DNA of 64,000 nt from Eubacterium sp. 1001713B170207_170306_E7. Lineage in GTDB: Bacteria; Bacillota; Clostridia; Eubacteriales; Eubacteriaceae. A program made the translations under genes and the position numbers. This document shows, piece by piece, positions 8,174 to 17,226 of this stretch. The stretch is from the NCBI RefSeq assembly GCF_015547515.1, contig NZ_JADMVE010000001.1:310406-374405 (forward strand), in the 5' to 3' direction. Within the stretch, counting starts at the first letter, position 1; each line of letters begins with the position of its first letter. The notes under the pieces were generated by a model. The model was not told the DNA's origin. It saw only the letters and a program-made list of their open reading frames with translations, and did no database searches.

Positions 8174-8938
8174 ATGTTTCCAATAGAGAGAAGAGAAAAA
8201 ATAATCGAAAACCTTGAAAAGAATGGCAGCATCACCGTCGAGGCGCTGGCGCAGAAGCTCAAGGTTACGCCTACCACCATCCGCCGGGATCTGAAATACC
8301 TAGAGGATAACGACCGCATTACCCGCACCTTTGGCGGAGCAGTGGTGAAGGAGGGGCTGGTGGAGGAAATCGCTGTCGCCAAAAAAGCCAGCGCCTACCA
8401 GGCCGAAAAGAAACGTATCGCAAAGGCCGCCGAGAAGCTGATCGAGGACGGACAGACCATTGTGCTGGACGCGGGTACCACCAGCATGGAGCTGGCTCTG
8501 CTGCTGGCCCAGGGAACCAGGCAGATCAGCGTGGTGACCGATGATATCCTCATTGCCGCCAGACTGCTGGAAGCGCCTTTTGTGGATGTCCACTGCACCG
8601 GCGGCCATGTCCAGAAGCATGTGGGGGTGTGCCTCGGCGGCCACGCCGAAGCCTTTTTTGAGGGCATTAACGCCGACATCGCTTTTCTGGGCGCCAGCGC
8701 GGTGGATGTGGAGAAGGGCGTGAGCTCGCCGTCGCTTGAAAAGGCGGCGCTCAAGCAGCAGATTCTGGAATGCGCCAGAGAAAGGGTGCTGCTGTCCGAC
8801 AGCTCAAAATTCGGGCGGGTGAGCTTTGCCAAGATCTGCGGCATCGACCGTTTCGACCGGATCATCACCGATGCGGGACTGGAGCCTGAGAGTGAAGCGC
8901 GCCTTCTGGAAATGGAAATTGATGTGATTAAAGCTTAA
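8174..8938 (+). CDS. DeoR/GlpR-family transcriptional regulator
   Basis: A 254-residue sugar-metabolism repressor. The N-terminal winged helix (ERREKIIENLEKNGSITVEALAQKLKVTPTTIRRDLKYLEDNDRITRTFGGAV) is the classic DeoR signature. The C-terminal sensor domain has the phosphosugar-binding features DAGTTSMELALLL, VVTDDI and the end block VLLSDSSKFGRVSF. It probably responds to a phosphorylated intermediate of the pathway encoded next. I preferred ATG 8174 (GAGG six bases upstream, typical MFPIERR start) over ATG 8162, which has no ribosome site. It is first in an operon with the kinase 12 bp downstream. Confidence 0.92.
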   Translation: MFPIERREKIIENLEKNGSITVEALAQKLKVTPTTIRRDLKYLEDNDRITRTFGGAVVKEGLVEEIAVAKKASAYQAEKKRIAKAAEKLIEDGQTIVLDAGTTSMELALLLAQGTRQISVVTDDILIAARLLEAPFVDVHCTGGHVQKHVGVCLGGHAEAFFEGINADIAFLGASAVDVEKGVSSPSLEKAALKQQILECARERVLLSDSSKFGRVSFAKICGIDRFDRIITDAGLEPESEARLLEMEIDVIKA

Positions 8939-8950
8939 GGGGGAAAGCAA

Positions 8951-10249
8951 ATGGCAAGGGCAGTAATCATCGCAGACGACTTGACCGGGGCCAATGTCAC
9001 CGGCGCGCTGCTGAGAAAAAACGGCTACCGCTTTGCGACCTTTCGGCGCAGCGCGTCCGTCGGGCCGGAGGTTTTGTCGGACTATGACGCCGTAGCCGTC
9101 AGCACCGACAGCCGGGGCATCACGCCCGGGGCGGCCTGGGCGGCTGTGAGCGAAACGGCCCGGGCCTTTCCGCTGCCAGAGGACGGCTTTTACCAAAAGC
9201 GGATCGACAGTACCCTGCGGGGCAACATCGGCGCGGAAATTGACGGGCTGCTGGACACCCTTGGCGGCGAAGCCGTTGCCCTTGTCTGCGCAGCCTATCC
9301 GGATGTGGATAAGCGGGTGGCAGGAGATTACCTCTTAGTCGAGGGGGAGCTGCTGGAGCGCACCGGCGTGAGCAGAGACCCTAAATGCCCGGTGACCCAA
9401 TCGTCAGTCCGGGCCATTCTGGAAAAGCAGACCCGCTACCCGGTGGGGACAATCTGCATGGATGTGGTGGCCCAGGGAGCAGAGGCCATCAGGGCGGCGG
9501 CAGTGCAGCTTATCCGGCAGGGCGTCAGGATTATCAGCTTCGACGCAGTGGCGGGCAGCGACATCACTGCCATCGCTCAGGCAGGCACAGCCCTTGGCCA
9601 TCCCTTTATCACGGTGGATCCGGGGCCGCTGACGCTGGCCTGCCTGAACGTGGGGAAAAAACAGCGCCCCCGGAAACAGGTGCTCATGGCCATCGGCAGT
9701 GTGGTGCCTATTGTCAGGCAGCAGGCAGAGGCCTTTGAAGCCTTTTTCAAAACTGAGCTGGTGCAGGCCGATGTACTGGCCCTGCTGGATGAAAACCGCT
9801 GTGCCGCCGAGAGGCAGCGCATTTTCACAGCTTTGGACAAATGTGCCGGGCACAGTGATTTTGTGGGCATCATGACCGCTAAACATGAAGCTGATGTGCT
9901 GGACCTCCGGCAGACTGCCGAGTACTTCGGCTGTGATGTCGAGACCCTGTCCGGGCGCATCAGCCAGGCCATCGCCTCACTGGCCGCCGCCTATCTCAAG
10001 GCCCACAGCCACGAGATACAGGCCCTTTACACCAGCGGAGGGGACATTACCCTGGGCGTGTGCGAAGCGCTGGAGAGCGCAGGTATCTGCGTACTGGATG
10101 AGATCGAGCCCTTTACCATGTACGGGGAGCTGATCGGCGGCCGGTACAGCGGCCTGCCCATTGTGACAAAAGGCGGACTGGCCGGAAAAGTGGAGACACT
10201 GCGGAACGCCATGTCCTATTTACAGATAAAACTAGCCGAAAAGGAGTAA
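8951..10249 (+). CDS. Four-carbon acid sugar kinase (DUF1537 family)
   Basis: A 432-residue ATP-dependent kinase of the OtnK/DtnK (DUF1537) family, which phosphorylates D-erythronate, D-threonate, L-threonate or similar acids at O4. The N-terminal half has the hallmark [13 protein letters not shown] and the substrate loop DSRGITPG, with [19 protein letters not shown]. The C-terminal half has the nucleotide-binding [19 protein letters not shown] and [17 protein letters not shown]. The start follows AAGGGGGAAAGCAA. It sits 4 bp before the PdxA2-type gene, the known partner that oxidatively decarboxylates the 4-phosphate. Which epimer is used cannot be told here. Confidence 0.9.
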   Translation: MARAVIIADDLTGANVTGALLRKNGYRFATFRRSASVGPEVLSDYDAVAVSTDSRGITPGAAWAAVSETARAFPLPEDGFYQKRIDSTLRGNIGAEIDGLLDTLGGEAVALVCAAYPDVDKRVAGDYLLVEGELLERTGVSRDPKCPVTQSSVRAILEKQTRYPVGTICMDVVAQGAEAIRAAAVQLIRQGVRIISFDAVAGSDITAIAQAGTALGHPFITVDPGPLTLACLNVGKKQRPRKQVLMAIGSVVPIVRQQAEAFEAFFKTELVQADVLALLDENRCAAERQRIFTALDKCAGHSDFVGIMTAKHEADVLDLRQTAEYFGCDVETLSGRISQAIASLAAAYLKAHSHEIQALYTSGGDITLGVCEALESAGICVLDEIEPFTMYGELIGGRYSGLPIVTKGGLAGKVETLRNAMSYLQIKLAEKE

Positions 10250-10253
10250 GAAT

Positions 10254-11273
10254 ATGAAACCAATCATTGCAATACCCATGGGCGATGCAGCAGGCATCGG
10301 CCCGGAGATTACCGTTAAGGCCCTGGCCGATAAAATGATCCAGGACATTGCCCGCTGTGTGGTCGTGGGCGATAAGGACGTCCTGGAGGACGCGATCCGC
10401 TTCAGCGGAGTGGATTTAAGGATCAAATGTATCGGGGAGCCAGAGGACGGCGATTACGAGCCGGGTGTTTTAAACCTGATCGACCTGGACAACATTGATA
10501 TGAACGCGCTTAAAATCGGGGAAATCCAGGCCATGACCGGACAGGCGGCCTACGAATACATCAAAAAAGCCACGGAGCTGTGCCTTGAGCACAAGGCCGA
10601 CGTGCTGTCCACCACCGCCATCAACAAGGAATCGCTAAAGCTGGCGGAGGTGCCCTATATCGGGCACACCGAGATCGTGGGTGCGCTGACCGGGACAAAG
10701 AATCCGCTGACCATGTTCCAGGTCCGGAGCCTGCGGGTGTTCTTTCTCACGCGCCACGTTTCTCTGAGAAAGGCCTGTGACCTGGTGACAAAGGACAGGC
10801 TGCTCACCTTTACCCGCGACTGCGTGAAGGCGCTGGACGTGCTGGGCGTCGAGAACCCAAAAATCGCCGTGGCGGGCTTAAATCCCCACAGCGGTGAGCA
10901 CGGCCTGTTCGGAACCGAGGAGGTAGACCATGTGATCCCGGCAGTCCAGGAGGCAAAGGCCAGCGGTATTGACATTGAAGGCCCCATCGGCGCCGATTCA
11001 GTCTTTTACCAGGCCCTGAACGGACGCTACGACGCGGTGCTTTCCCTTTATCACGACCAGGGGCACATTGCCACCAAGATGGTGGACTTTGAGCGCACCA
11101 TCTCCATCACCAACGGAATGCCCATCCTGAGAACCTCGGTGGATCACGGCACCGCGCTCGATATCGCGGGCAAGGGCATTGCCAGCCCGGTCAGCATGGT
11201 CGAGGCTATCCGCCTGGCGGTAGAGTACGCGCCCAATTTTAAGCGCGAATCCCAGAGTTTGCAGGCAATGTAA
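10254..11273 (+). CDS. pdxA2: PdxA2-type 4-phospho-D-threonate/D-erythronate dehydrogenase
   Basis: A 339-residue NAD-dependent oxidative decarboxylase of the PdxA family. Conserved features are the start [17 protein letters not shown], metal-binding histidines in [10 protein letters not shown] and [26 protein letters not shown], and the end block [26 protein letters not shown]. PdxA proper makes a vitamin B6 precursor, but the PdxA2 subgroup, found beside DUF1537 kinases, converts the 4-phospho-acid to dihydroxyacetone phosphate plus CO2. The operon position 4 bp after the kinase favours PdxA2. The product would feed directly into glycolysis. Confidence 0.88.
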   Translation: MKPIIAIPMGDAAGIGPEITVKALADKMIQDIARCVVVGDKDVLEDAIRFSGVDLRIKCIGEPEDGDYEPGVLNLIDLDNIDMNALKIGEIQAMTGQAAYEYIKKATELCLEHKADVLSTTAINKESLKLAEVPYIGHTEIVGALTGTKNPLTMFQVRSLRVFFLTRHVSLRKACDLVTKDRLLTFTRDCVKALDVLGVENPKIAVAGLNPHSGEHGLFGTEEVDHVIPAVQEAKASGIDIEGPIGADSVFYQALNGRYDAVLSLYHDQGHIATKMVDFERTISITNGMPILRTSVDHGTALDIAGKGIASPVSMVEAIRLAVEYAPNFKRESQSLQAM

Positions 11274-11308
11274 GCATTGCAAAAATATATTAAAATACGG
11301 GGGTATTT

Positions 11309-11971
11309 ATGATGCAGAAGTTTGAAAAAGTGTTTGACATGTCACAGCCGGTATTTCACAATTGTCCGGGATGGCCCACCTATGATCTCACAGAGGTGAC
11401 CTATGAGGCCATCAACCCAAAGGACGGTTTCACGGCAGAAGTCTTTAAGATGAACGCCCATACCGCCACCCATCTGGACGCGCCCTTCCACTTCTTCCCG
11501 GAAGGAAAAAAGATTGATGAAATGCCCATTGAGGGCTTCCAGGGTGAAGCGGTGATCATTGACCTCCGGGGCATCGCGCCGGATACGGGCATTACCAGCG
11601 AGCACCTTAAGCCCTGCGCGGACAAGATCAAGGAAGGGGACATTGTCCTCATGAACACGGGCTGGTGCAAGAAGAGAGCCATGACCAAGGAATATTACTA
11701 CCAGTGGCCTTACCTCACCGGCGAAGGCGCGGAATGGCTTTACGAAAAAGGGGTAAAGGGCGTTGGCATCGACGGCCTGAGCATTGGCGGATGGGGGCCG
11801 GATAAAGGGCCGCAGCCCCATGTGGTCCTGCTCTCAAAGGAAGTATGGCTTCTGGAGGAAATCGACTTTCCGGATGAAGTGATGGATTACGAACGGGTTT
11901 ATTTCTGCTGCTTCCCGCTCAAGCTTCAGGGCTTTGGCGGCGCCCCGGCAAGAGCCGTCGCCATGGTATAG
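11309..11971 (+). CDS. Cyclase-family (kynurenine-formamidase-like) metal hydrolase
   Basis: A 220-residue protein of the Cyclase (PF04199) family. The metal-binding signature HTATHLDAPFHF is present (family HxGTHxDxPxH), with a second conserved block GVKGVGIDGLSIGG. Members hydrolyse formamides, lactones or other cyclic amides with zinc or manganese. The gene is 35 bp after pdxA2 and before the operon terminator, so it probably acts on the same substrate, for example opening a lactone of the four-carbon acid or releasing it from a conjugate; that is inference. The start may be ATG 11309 or 11312. Confidence 0.82.
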   Translation: MMQKFEKVFDMSQPVFHNCPGWPTYDLTEVTYEAINPKDGFTAEVFKMNAHTATHLDAPFHFFPEGKKIDEMPIEGFQGEAVIIDLRGIAPDTGITSEHLKPCADKIKEGDIVLMNTGWCKKRAMTKEYYYQWPYLTGEGAEWLYEKGVKGVGIDGLSIGGWGPDKGPQPHVVLLSKEVWLLEEIDFPDEVMDYERVYFCCFPLKLQGFGGAPARAVAMV

Positions 11972-11978
11972 GGGATCG

Positions 11979-12022
11979 AAACAAAAGAGACCGGCGCAAT
12001 TTTGCGCCGGTCTCTTTTGTTT
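11979..12022. terminator. Bidirectional terminator between the acid-sugar operon and fprA
   Basis: A perfect 20-bp stem (11979-11998 with 12003-12022) with a four-base loop, A-rich on one arm and T-rich on the other, so it can end transcripts from both converging units. Confidence 0.9.
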
Positions 12023-12028
12023 GTGTGT

Positions 12029-13252
12029 CTATGCTTCGGGTGCTTCCATGGATTCAAGGATCGCGTCCACAAGCATGTCGAGCTCTTTTGTTTTTTCAGG
12101 GTGGAGGGCAGAGGCCATGGACAGGCGGTCGTTGATGACAGTCATGTCCTTTAATTCATTTTCGACAAAGGCCTGCATCAGATCGCCGGAGCAGGGGGCC
12201 CAGGACCCATTTTCCACAATGGCAACTGTACGGTTCTGCACGTTCAGGGCCTTCATATCCATGAGGAAGTTGTGCATGGCCGGGTAAATACCGAGGTTGT
12301 AGGTGGTAGAGGCCAGAACCAGGTGGCTGTACTTAAAGCTTTCGGAAATGAGCTGGGATACATGTGTGGAGGACACATCGTACATGACCACATTGGTCAT
12401 GCCCTTGTCGCAGAGGCGGGCGGCCAGAGCCTGGGCAGCGCTTTCCGTATTGCCGTACATTGATGCGTAGGCGATCATCACGCCCTTTTCCTCTGGCACG
12501 TAGCGGCTCCATAAATCATATTTTTCGATGAAATACATCAAATCCTGACGCCAGACCGGCCCATGGAGCGGACAGATGAATTTAATCTTGTCCAGAATGC
12601 CGGCGGCCTTGCCCAGCAGCAGCTGTACATGGGGGCCGTACTTCCCGACGATATTGGTCAGGTAGCGGCGGGCGTCATCGAGCCAGTCGCGGTCAAAATC
12701 CACTTCGTCGGCAAAAAGCTTGCCGTCCAGAGCGCCAAAGGTACCAAAGGCGTCGGCGGAGAACAGGGCGCCGTTGGTCACGTCAAAGGTGACCATGGCC
12801 TCGGGCCAGTGCACCATGGGGGCGAAAACAAAGGTGACGGTGTGCTGGCCGAAGGAAAAGGTATCGCCCTCCTCTACGACAATGCAGTCATGGTCGTCGA
12901 CATGAAAGCCGAACTGGCGCATGAACAAAAAGGCTTTCTCATTGCTGATGATCTTAATTCCGGGGTAGCGGATCAGGATTTCCTCAATGCTGGCTGCATG
13001 GTCGGGCTCAAGATGGTTGATCACAAGGTAATCCAGGGATTCGCCGTCCAGAACAAAATCAAGGTTTTCCAGGAGCTGGCGGCAGGCCGACCAGTCCACC
13101 GTGTCAAAGAGCACGTTTTTTTCATCGCGCAGCACATAAGCGTTATAGCTGACGCCGCGCGGAATGGGATAAACATTTTCAAACAGGGCCAGGCGGTGGT
13201 CATTGGCGCCAACCCAGATTAAATCCTCGGTTACATTTCTAACTGCATACAT
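12029..13252 (-). CDS. fprA: Flavodiiron protein (A-type flavoprotein)
   Basis: A 407-residue cytoplasmic flavodiiron protein reducing O2 to water and/or NO to N2O. The N-terminal metallo-beta-lactamase-like domain holds the diiron ligands H80-x-E82-x-D84-H85 (NHLEPDHAAS), with later His/Asp ligands in PMVHWPEAM, SADAFG and CPLHGPVW. The C-terminal flavodoxin domain starts near IAYASMYGNTESAAQAL and binds FMN. Its electron donor is normally rubredoxin. The gene begins 2 bp after an acyl-CoA dehydrogenase/EtfA/rubredoxin fusion, which supplies just that domain, with an AAGGAGG site inside the upstream gene. Regulated probably by the Rrf2 protein at 15260. Confidence 0.95.
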   Translation of the reverse strand: MYAVRNVTEDLIWVGANDHRLALFENVYPIPRGVSYNAYVLRDEKNVLFDTVDWSACRQLLENLDFVLDGESLDYLVINHLEPDHAASIEEILIRYPGIKIISNEKAFLFMRQFGFHVDDHDCIVVEEGDTFSFGQHTVTFVFAPMVHWPEAMVTFDVTNGALFSADAFGTFGALDGKLFADEVDFDRDWLDDARRYLTNIVGKYGPHVQLLLGKAAGILDKIKFICPLHGPVWRQDLMYFIEKYDLWSRYVPEEKGVMIAYASMYGNTESAAQALAARLCDKGMTNVVMYDVSSTHVSQLISESFKYSHLVLASTTYNLGIYPAMHNFLMDMKALNVQNRTVAIVENGSWAPCSGDLMQAFVENELKDMTVINDRLSMASALHPEKTKELDMLVDAILESMEAPEA

Positions 13253-13254
13253 GA

Positions 13255-15177
13255 TTAGTCCTCCTTCTTGGCGATAATAAATTCAGATTTCTCAGCGCCG
13301 CATAGCGGGCAGACCCAGTCTTCCGGAACATTTTCAAACAGTGTTCCCGGAGCGACGCCGTTTTCCGGATCGCCCAGATCGGGATTATATTCATAGCCGC
13401 AGCCGCCGCAGATATAGGTTGGCCCTGCCGGCTTTGGCTTTGGCGCCTTTGGCCGTTTGATCTTGACCATTTCAGGGGCTGGCTTTTTCTCGCCGGTGTC
13501 CAGGGCCTTGGCTAAGACAGGCAGCACCTCGTTGATGTCGCCCACAATGCCATAATCACAGTTTTTAAAAATGGGCGCGTTGCCGTTGCTGTTGATGGCC
13601 ACAATGGTGGAAGCGTCCTTGATCCCCTTGAGGTGCTGGATCGCGCCGGAGATACCGCAGGCGATGTACAGGTTGCCTGCGAACTTCTGTCCCGACATTC
13701 CCACATAGCGGTTGAGGGGCACATATTTTAAGGTCTCAGCCACCGGGCGGGAGGAGCCAATGGCAGCTCCGGCGGCCTTTGCCAGATCCTCGATGAGCTT
13801 CATGTTTTTCTTGTCGCCAATGCCCACGCCGGCCGAAACCACACGTTCAGCATCGACAATGGGGGTGTCTATGGGAATGCCCACTGAGAAATCATAGCCG
13901 TCTTTTTCCAGCGCTGCCACAAGGGCGTCGACCTTTGCCTGAATATCGCCGTCCTTCAGAATAATATGCTTGCGGACACCGGTGACGGGCGCGGGTTTTT
14001 TAGGCGCGCTGCCGGAGCCGCCGGCCTTTTTTGGGGGCTTGCCCAGAATATGGGAGGCGATGACCACACGCTGGATCTCGTTGGTGCCCTCGTAGATGGT
14101 TGTGATCTTGGCGTCGCGGTACATCCGCTCAACCTCCATGCCCTTCAGATAGCCAGTGCCGCCGAAAATCTGCAGAGCGTCGTTGGTGACCTCCAGAGCA
14201 ATATCGGAGGCGTACTGCTTGGCCATGGCGGATTCCATGCCGTAGGGCTCATGGTGTTCCTTCAGCTCGGCAGCCTGATAGATGAGCAGGCGGGCAGTGT
14301 GCAGCTTGGTGGCCATGTCCGCGATTTTGAAGGAGATGGCCTGCTGGAAGCCGATGGGCTTGCCAAACTGGACACGTTCCTTGGCATATGCGACCGCTTC
14401 CTCGAAAGCGCCCTGGGCGATGCCCAGCGCCTGGGAGGCAATGCCGATCCGGCCGCCGTCCAGGGTGGCCATGGCGATTTTAAAGCCCTGACCTTCTTCA
14501 CCCAAAAGGTTTTCCTTGGGCACCTTCACATCGTTAAAGACCAGCTCGGCCGTGGAGGAGGAGCGGATCCCCAGCTTGTCGTAGTGGTCCCCGAAGGTAA
14601 AGCCCTCAAAGCCTTTTTCGACGATAAAGGCAGAGATGCCGCGGGTTCCGATATCGGGTGTGGTGACCGCGAAAACAACGTAGGTATCCGCTTTTGGGGC
14701 GTTGGTAATGAAAATTTTATTGCCGTTGAGCAGGTAATGGTCGCCCTTGTCGATGGCGGTGGTTTCGGTTCCGCCGGCGTCGGAGCCCGCGTTTGGCTCT
14801 GTCAGGCCAAAGGCGCCGATTTTTTCACCCTTACACAGAGGAATTAAATATTTCTGCTTCTGCGCTTCGTTTCCAAAAGCGGCGATGGGCCAGGTCCCCA
14901 ATGAGGTATGCGCCGACAGAATAACGCCGGTCCCACCGTCGACACGGGAGAGCTCCTCAACGGCGATGGCGTAGCTTAAAACGTCCAGGCCCTGTCCGCC
15001 GTATTCCTTTTCAAATGGAATGCCCATTACACCCATTTCGCCAAGCTGCCTGACGGCTTCGTCCGGAAACATATTTTCCTTGTCCATCATAAAAGCATGG
15101 GGCTTCACTTCTTTTTCAGCAAACTCACGAATTTTCTTACGCAGGGCTTCATGCTGTTCCGTTGTTTTAAATAACAT
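13255..15177 (-). CDS. Acyl-CoA dehydrogenase / EtfA FAD domain / rubredoxin fusion
   Basis: A 640-residue three-module redox protein. Residues ~1-380 are a full acyl-CoA dehydrogenase with [29 protein letters not shown] and the catalytic Glu363 in IYEGTNEIQ. After a Pro/Lys/Gly linker, residues ~400-560 match only the C-terminal FAD-binding half of EtfA ([52 protein letters not shown]). After another Lys/Pro linker comes rubredoxin with CGGC and CPLC (Cys590, 593, 623, 626). Electrons could thus run from acyl-CoA via two FADs to the iron centre and then to FprA. The start is ATG 15177 behind AAGGAGG; 20 extra upstream codons look unconserved. No EtfB gene is nearby. Confidence 0.93.
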   Translation of the reverse strand: MLFKTTEQHEALRKKIREFAEKEVKPHAFMMDKENMFPDEAVRQLGEMGVMGIPFEKEYGGQGLDVLSYAIAVEELSRVDGGTGVILSAHTSLGTWPIAAFGNEAQKQKYLIPLCKGEKIGAFGLTEPNAGSDAGGTETTAIDKGDHYLLNGNKIFITNAPKADTYVVFAVTTPDIGTRGISAFIVEKGFEGFTFGDHYDKLGIRSSSTAELVFNDVKVPKENLLGEEGQGFKIAMATLDGGRIGIASQALGIAQGAFEEAVAYAKERVQFGKPIGFQQAISFKIADMATKLHTARLLIYQAAELKEHHEPYGMESAMAKQYASDIALEVTNDALQIFGGTGYLKGMEVERMYRDAKITTIYEGTNEIQRVVIASHILGKPPKKAGGSGSAPKKPAPVTGVRKHIILKDGDIQAKVDALVAALEKDGYDFSVGIPIDTPIVDAERVVSAGVGIGDKKNMKLIEDLAKAAGAAIGSSRPVAETLKYVPLNRYVGMSGQKFAGNLYIACGISGAIQHLKGIKDASTIVAINSNGNAPIFKNCDYGIVGDINEVLPVLAKALDTGEKKPAPEMVKIKRPKAPKPKPAGPTYICGGCGYEYNPDLGDPENGVAPGTLFENVPEDWVCPLCGAEKSEFIIAKKED

Positions 15178-15215
15178 CGTAGATCCTCCTTGAAATATAA
15201 ACGAATCAATACCAT

Positions 15216-15270
15216 ATATTGGATAAAAATGGTCCAATATTGCCGAAAAAACGATGCGGTCACCCGCATT
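15216..15270 (-). promoter_or_regulatory. Rrf2-gene terminator and putative operator before the dehydrogenase fusion
   Basis: On the minus strand, a hairpin (ATGCGG / CCGCAT, containing the Rrf2 stop codon, then CGTTTTTTCGG) at about 15246-15268 ends or attenuates the Rrf2 transcript. Just downstream is an inverted repeat (ATATTGGA at 15216-15223, TCCAATAT at 15233-15240). It overlaps a 15-base word at 15220-15234 that recurs, with one change, on the -35 of the Rrf2 promoter. I take it as the shared Rrf2 binding site over a weak promoter. Confidence 0.6.
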
Positions 15271-15664
15271 TTAAAATTTCTTCTAAGCTGCTGGCCTTTA
15301 ATCGGTCGTTGAGCTCTTCCTGGATAACCATGAGGTGATTATGAAAACAGCAGCTGCCGTGTTTTTTACACCATTCGCAGCGGTAGCCCGATTCTATGCA
15401 GGCAGAAAGGGAACAGCTTCCGTCAATGGCGCACATCAGGTCATAAAGGGTTATGGCACTGGTGGGCTTGTTAAGGCTGCATCCGCCTTCGCTGCCGCGG
15501 GCAATGCTCACCAGCTCTGCGCGTTCCAGTTTTTTGATGATCTTGTAGGCAAAAGCCTTTGGAATTTGTTCCTCATCAGAAAGCTGGCTCACAGAACGGC
15601 GTTCGCCGTCGGCCAGGGAACGGACAAGCCTCAGGGCATAATCGGTTTCTCTCGTAATCAGCAC
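15260..15664 (-). CDS. Rrf2-family regulator with a cysteine-rich, probably Fe-S-binding, loop
   Basis: A 134-residue winged-helix regulator of the Rrf2/IscR/NsrR family. The N-terminal [21 protein letters not shown] and the recognition region [19 protein letters not shown] ... [11 protein letters not shown] are typical. Residues ~84-108 hold six cysteines (CSLSAC, RCEWC, SCCF), more than the three of IscR or NsrR. This suggests a redox or NO-sensing cluster, though which residues bind is unknown. It is divergent from nothing and lies upstream, in the same direction, of the rubredoxin-fusion and fprA genes, which it probably controls along with itself. Confidence 0.88.
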   Translation of the reverse strand: MLITRETDYALRLVRSLADGERRSVSQLSDEEQIPKAFAYKIIKKLERAELVSIARGSEGGCSLNKPTSAITLYDLMCAIDGSCSLSACIESGYRCEWCKKHGSCCFHNHLMVIQEELNDRLKASSLEEILKCG

Positions 15665-15693
15665 AAATGTAATCCTTTCAATTTTATAAATCC

Positions 15694-15722
15694 ATTATAT
15701 CAATGTGGATAAAAATAGTCAA
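15694..15722 (-). promoter_or_regulatory. Promoter of the Rrf2 gene with operator-like overlap
   Basis: Read on the minus strand: TTGACT (15722-15717), a 17-bp spacer and TATAAT (15699-15694), an excellent promoter. The word TGGATAAAAATAGTC at 15706-15720 (plus-strand sense) covers the -35 and spacer and matches 14 of 15 bases at 15220-15234, before the next gene. This supports autoregulation. Confidence 0.75.
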
Positions 15723-15847
15723 GTATAAAAAATTGCTATTTTTATCTTATCGAAAAGTGGGGTGGAGTAGAAGTGATATGAAGCGGCGTAGCCGAGACTG
15801 CGCCTTTTATCCAGATAAGAAAAAAGGCTCCGTCTGTTGGGATAGAC

Positions 15848-15879
15848 AAATGGAGAATGGAATTATACATTCTCCATTT
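15848..15879. repeat. 12-bp perfect inverted repeat in the 15723-15925 gap
   Basis: Arms AAATGGAGAATG (15848-15859) and CATTCTCCATTT (15868-15879) with an 8-base loop. It lies 47 bp past the stop of the minus-strand membrane protein but has no T run on either strand, so it is not a standard terminator; it could protect the 3' end. The rest of the gap (15723-15847) has only a weak GC hairpin near 15784-15806 and no gene that I can support. Confidence 0.5.
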
Positions 15880-15925
15880 AAAAATTACTTTCTAACAATT
15901 TATAACCATTTCCGATTCATTTCAG

Positions 15926-16447
15926 TCAGGCCAGCGGTGCGCAGGGACAGGCGGTCAGCCTTTCGTCGTCCGGTTCAATGGTTTCGCTGACGCTGATGGG
16001 GTTTTCAAAGTGCAGTGCACCGCCGCAGACATCGGCATAGACGGTCAGCACGACCATGCCCTCGCCCTCGGGATGTCTGGTATCATCGCAGATGCCGCCC
16101 ATGCGGCAGCGGTCTGTCACGTTCAGCTTGAAGTTTTCCGGTATAATGACATTGACACCGCCGCTGCGGACCTCAATATCCAGATCATACTGCTTTTTAT
16201 CGGCTTTTACCTGGGAAAGGTCAACACTCATGCCGCCGCAGAAAACGCCGATCTTCATATCCTGCATGGGCACGTCGCCCACGATTTTGTTTTTGCCGCC
16301 GCAGATGACGCACTGGTCCAGCGCGTTCCCGGTCTTATCCATGCTTTCCTCAAAGTCGTGGCCCTTTTTCAGAACACAGGCGAAAAAGGCAGTGGAGGCG
16401 GCAAAGGTAAAGGCCGCGGTGCCGAGTAATAGGTCCTTGAATTTCAT
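15926..16447 (-). CDS. Toastrack (LiaF-like) domain protein with N-terminal hydrophobic segment
   Basis: A 173-residue protein. Residues ~7-26 (LLGTAAFTFAASTAFFACVL) are a membrane anchor or signal segment. The rest reads as a short beta-rich LiaF/DUF2154-type domain: FCGGMSVDLSQVKADKKQYDLDIEVRSGGVNVIIPENFKLNV is the characteristic 'G-s-v-iDls ... i-v--GgvkI-vP' repeat. Several cysteines (CVICGG, RCRMGGIC, DVCGG) are unusual for this fold and hint at metal or disulphide binding. Homologues of this fold take part in cell-envelope stress sensing, but no sensor kinase is adjacent. The start follows AGGAGATTTAAC. Family assignment is moderate. Confidence 0.6.
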   Translation of the reverse strand: MKFKDLLLGTAAFTFAASTAFFACVLKKGHDFEESMDKTGNALDQCVICGGKNKIVGDVPMQDMKIGVFCGGMSVDLSQVKADKKQYDLDIEVRSGGVNVIIPENFKLNVTDRCRMGGICDDTRHPEGEGMVVLTVYADVCGGALHFENPISVSETIEPDDERLTACPCAPLA

Positions 16448-16668
16448 GTTAAATCTCCTTGCATATGATGTTACGATTAATCATAGCACCTTTTTCTTTA
16501 AAATAAAATAGACCGGCAGGATTCTTAACCGATTTAAGCGAAGATGATTATGAAAACGTTGATGTATACAATTTTTAATCTAAAATTAAAAAAGTGTGGT
16601 ATAATAAGGGCAAAGCTTTACTCAGAGTGAGTAGAGGAAATTAACAAAGAATGTGAGATGCAGAACAT

Positions 16669-17181
16669 TTGGAATATATTTATAAAAGAAAATACAGTGA
16701 AGAATTTTTGGAAATCGTAGGCGACATTATGGATCATCCGAAATTTCAGGAGCTGAGAGACATCGACCACCACGGCAACGGGCTGTACGCCCATTCGGTG
16801 GCGGTTGGATACAATTCATACCTCATTGCCAAAAAGCTGGGCCTTGACTATGTCTCGGTGGCGCGCGGCGCTTTGCTGCACGACTTCTTTTTTCAGGACT
16901 GGCGCGACAATGAGAAGGACGGAAAGGGATTGGACCGCATCCGCCAGATGCATGGCTTCAGCCATCCCAAGACAGCCCTGAAAAACGCGAGGAAATATTT
17001 TAATATCAATGATAAAGAGGCAGACATGATTGTCAAGCACATGTTTCCGCTCACCATCACCCCGCCCATGCACCGTGAAAGCTGGGTGGTGACAGCGGTG
17101 GACAAGGGTGTTGCCATTAAAGAGATGGTTTGCGAGCATACTCCGCGCAAGCTGTACTACAAGTTAAGGTTTCAAGACTAG
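16669..17181 (+). CDS. HD-domain phosphohydrolase-like protein
   Basis: A 170-residue cytoplasmic protein with a compact HD domain. The metal-ligand pattern is visible as H in HGNGLYAHSVAV, the HD pair in ALLHDFFFQDW, and later His residues (GFSHPK, VKHMFPLT). The family hydrolyses nucleotides or other phosphoesters, but no substrate can be assigned. No in-frame ATG precedes the conserved part; TTG at 16669, just after an in-frame stop, gives the likeliest start, and ATG 16729-16731 would cut the first helix. It lies 45 bp upstream of the isocitrate dehydrogenase-type gene and may be co-transcribed. Confidence 0.78.
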   Translation: MEYIYKRKYSEEFLEIVGDIMDHPKFQELRDIDHHGNGLYAHSVAVGYNSYLIAKKLGLDYVSVARGALLHDFFFQDWRDNEKDGKGLDRIRQMHGFSHPKTALKNARKYFNINDKEADMIVKHMFPLTITPPMHRESWVVTAVDKGVAIKEMVCEHTPRKLYYKLRFQD

Positions 17182-17226
17182 CCTGGCTTAGTTTTTTAAA
17201 TAAAATAGAGATTCTGGAGGAAGACA

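Noticed and set aside
15784-15806. GC hairpin in the 15723-15925 gap as a plus-strand terminator
   Set aside because: There is no plus-strand gene upstream that it could end, and the T run is only four bases.
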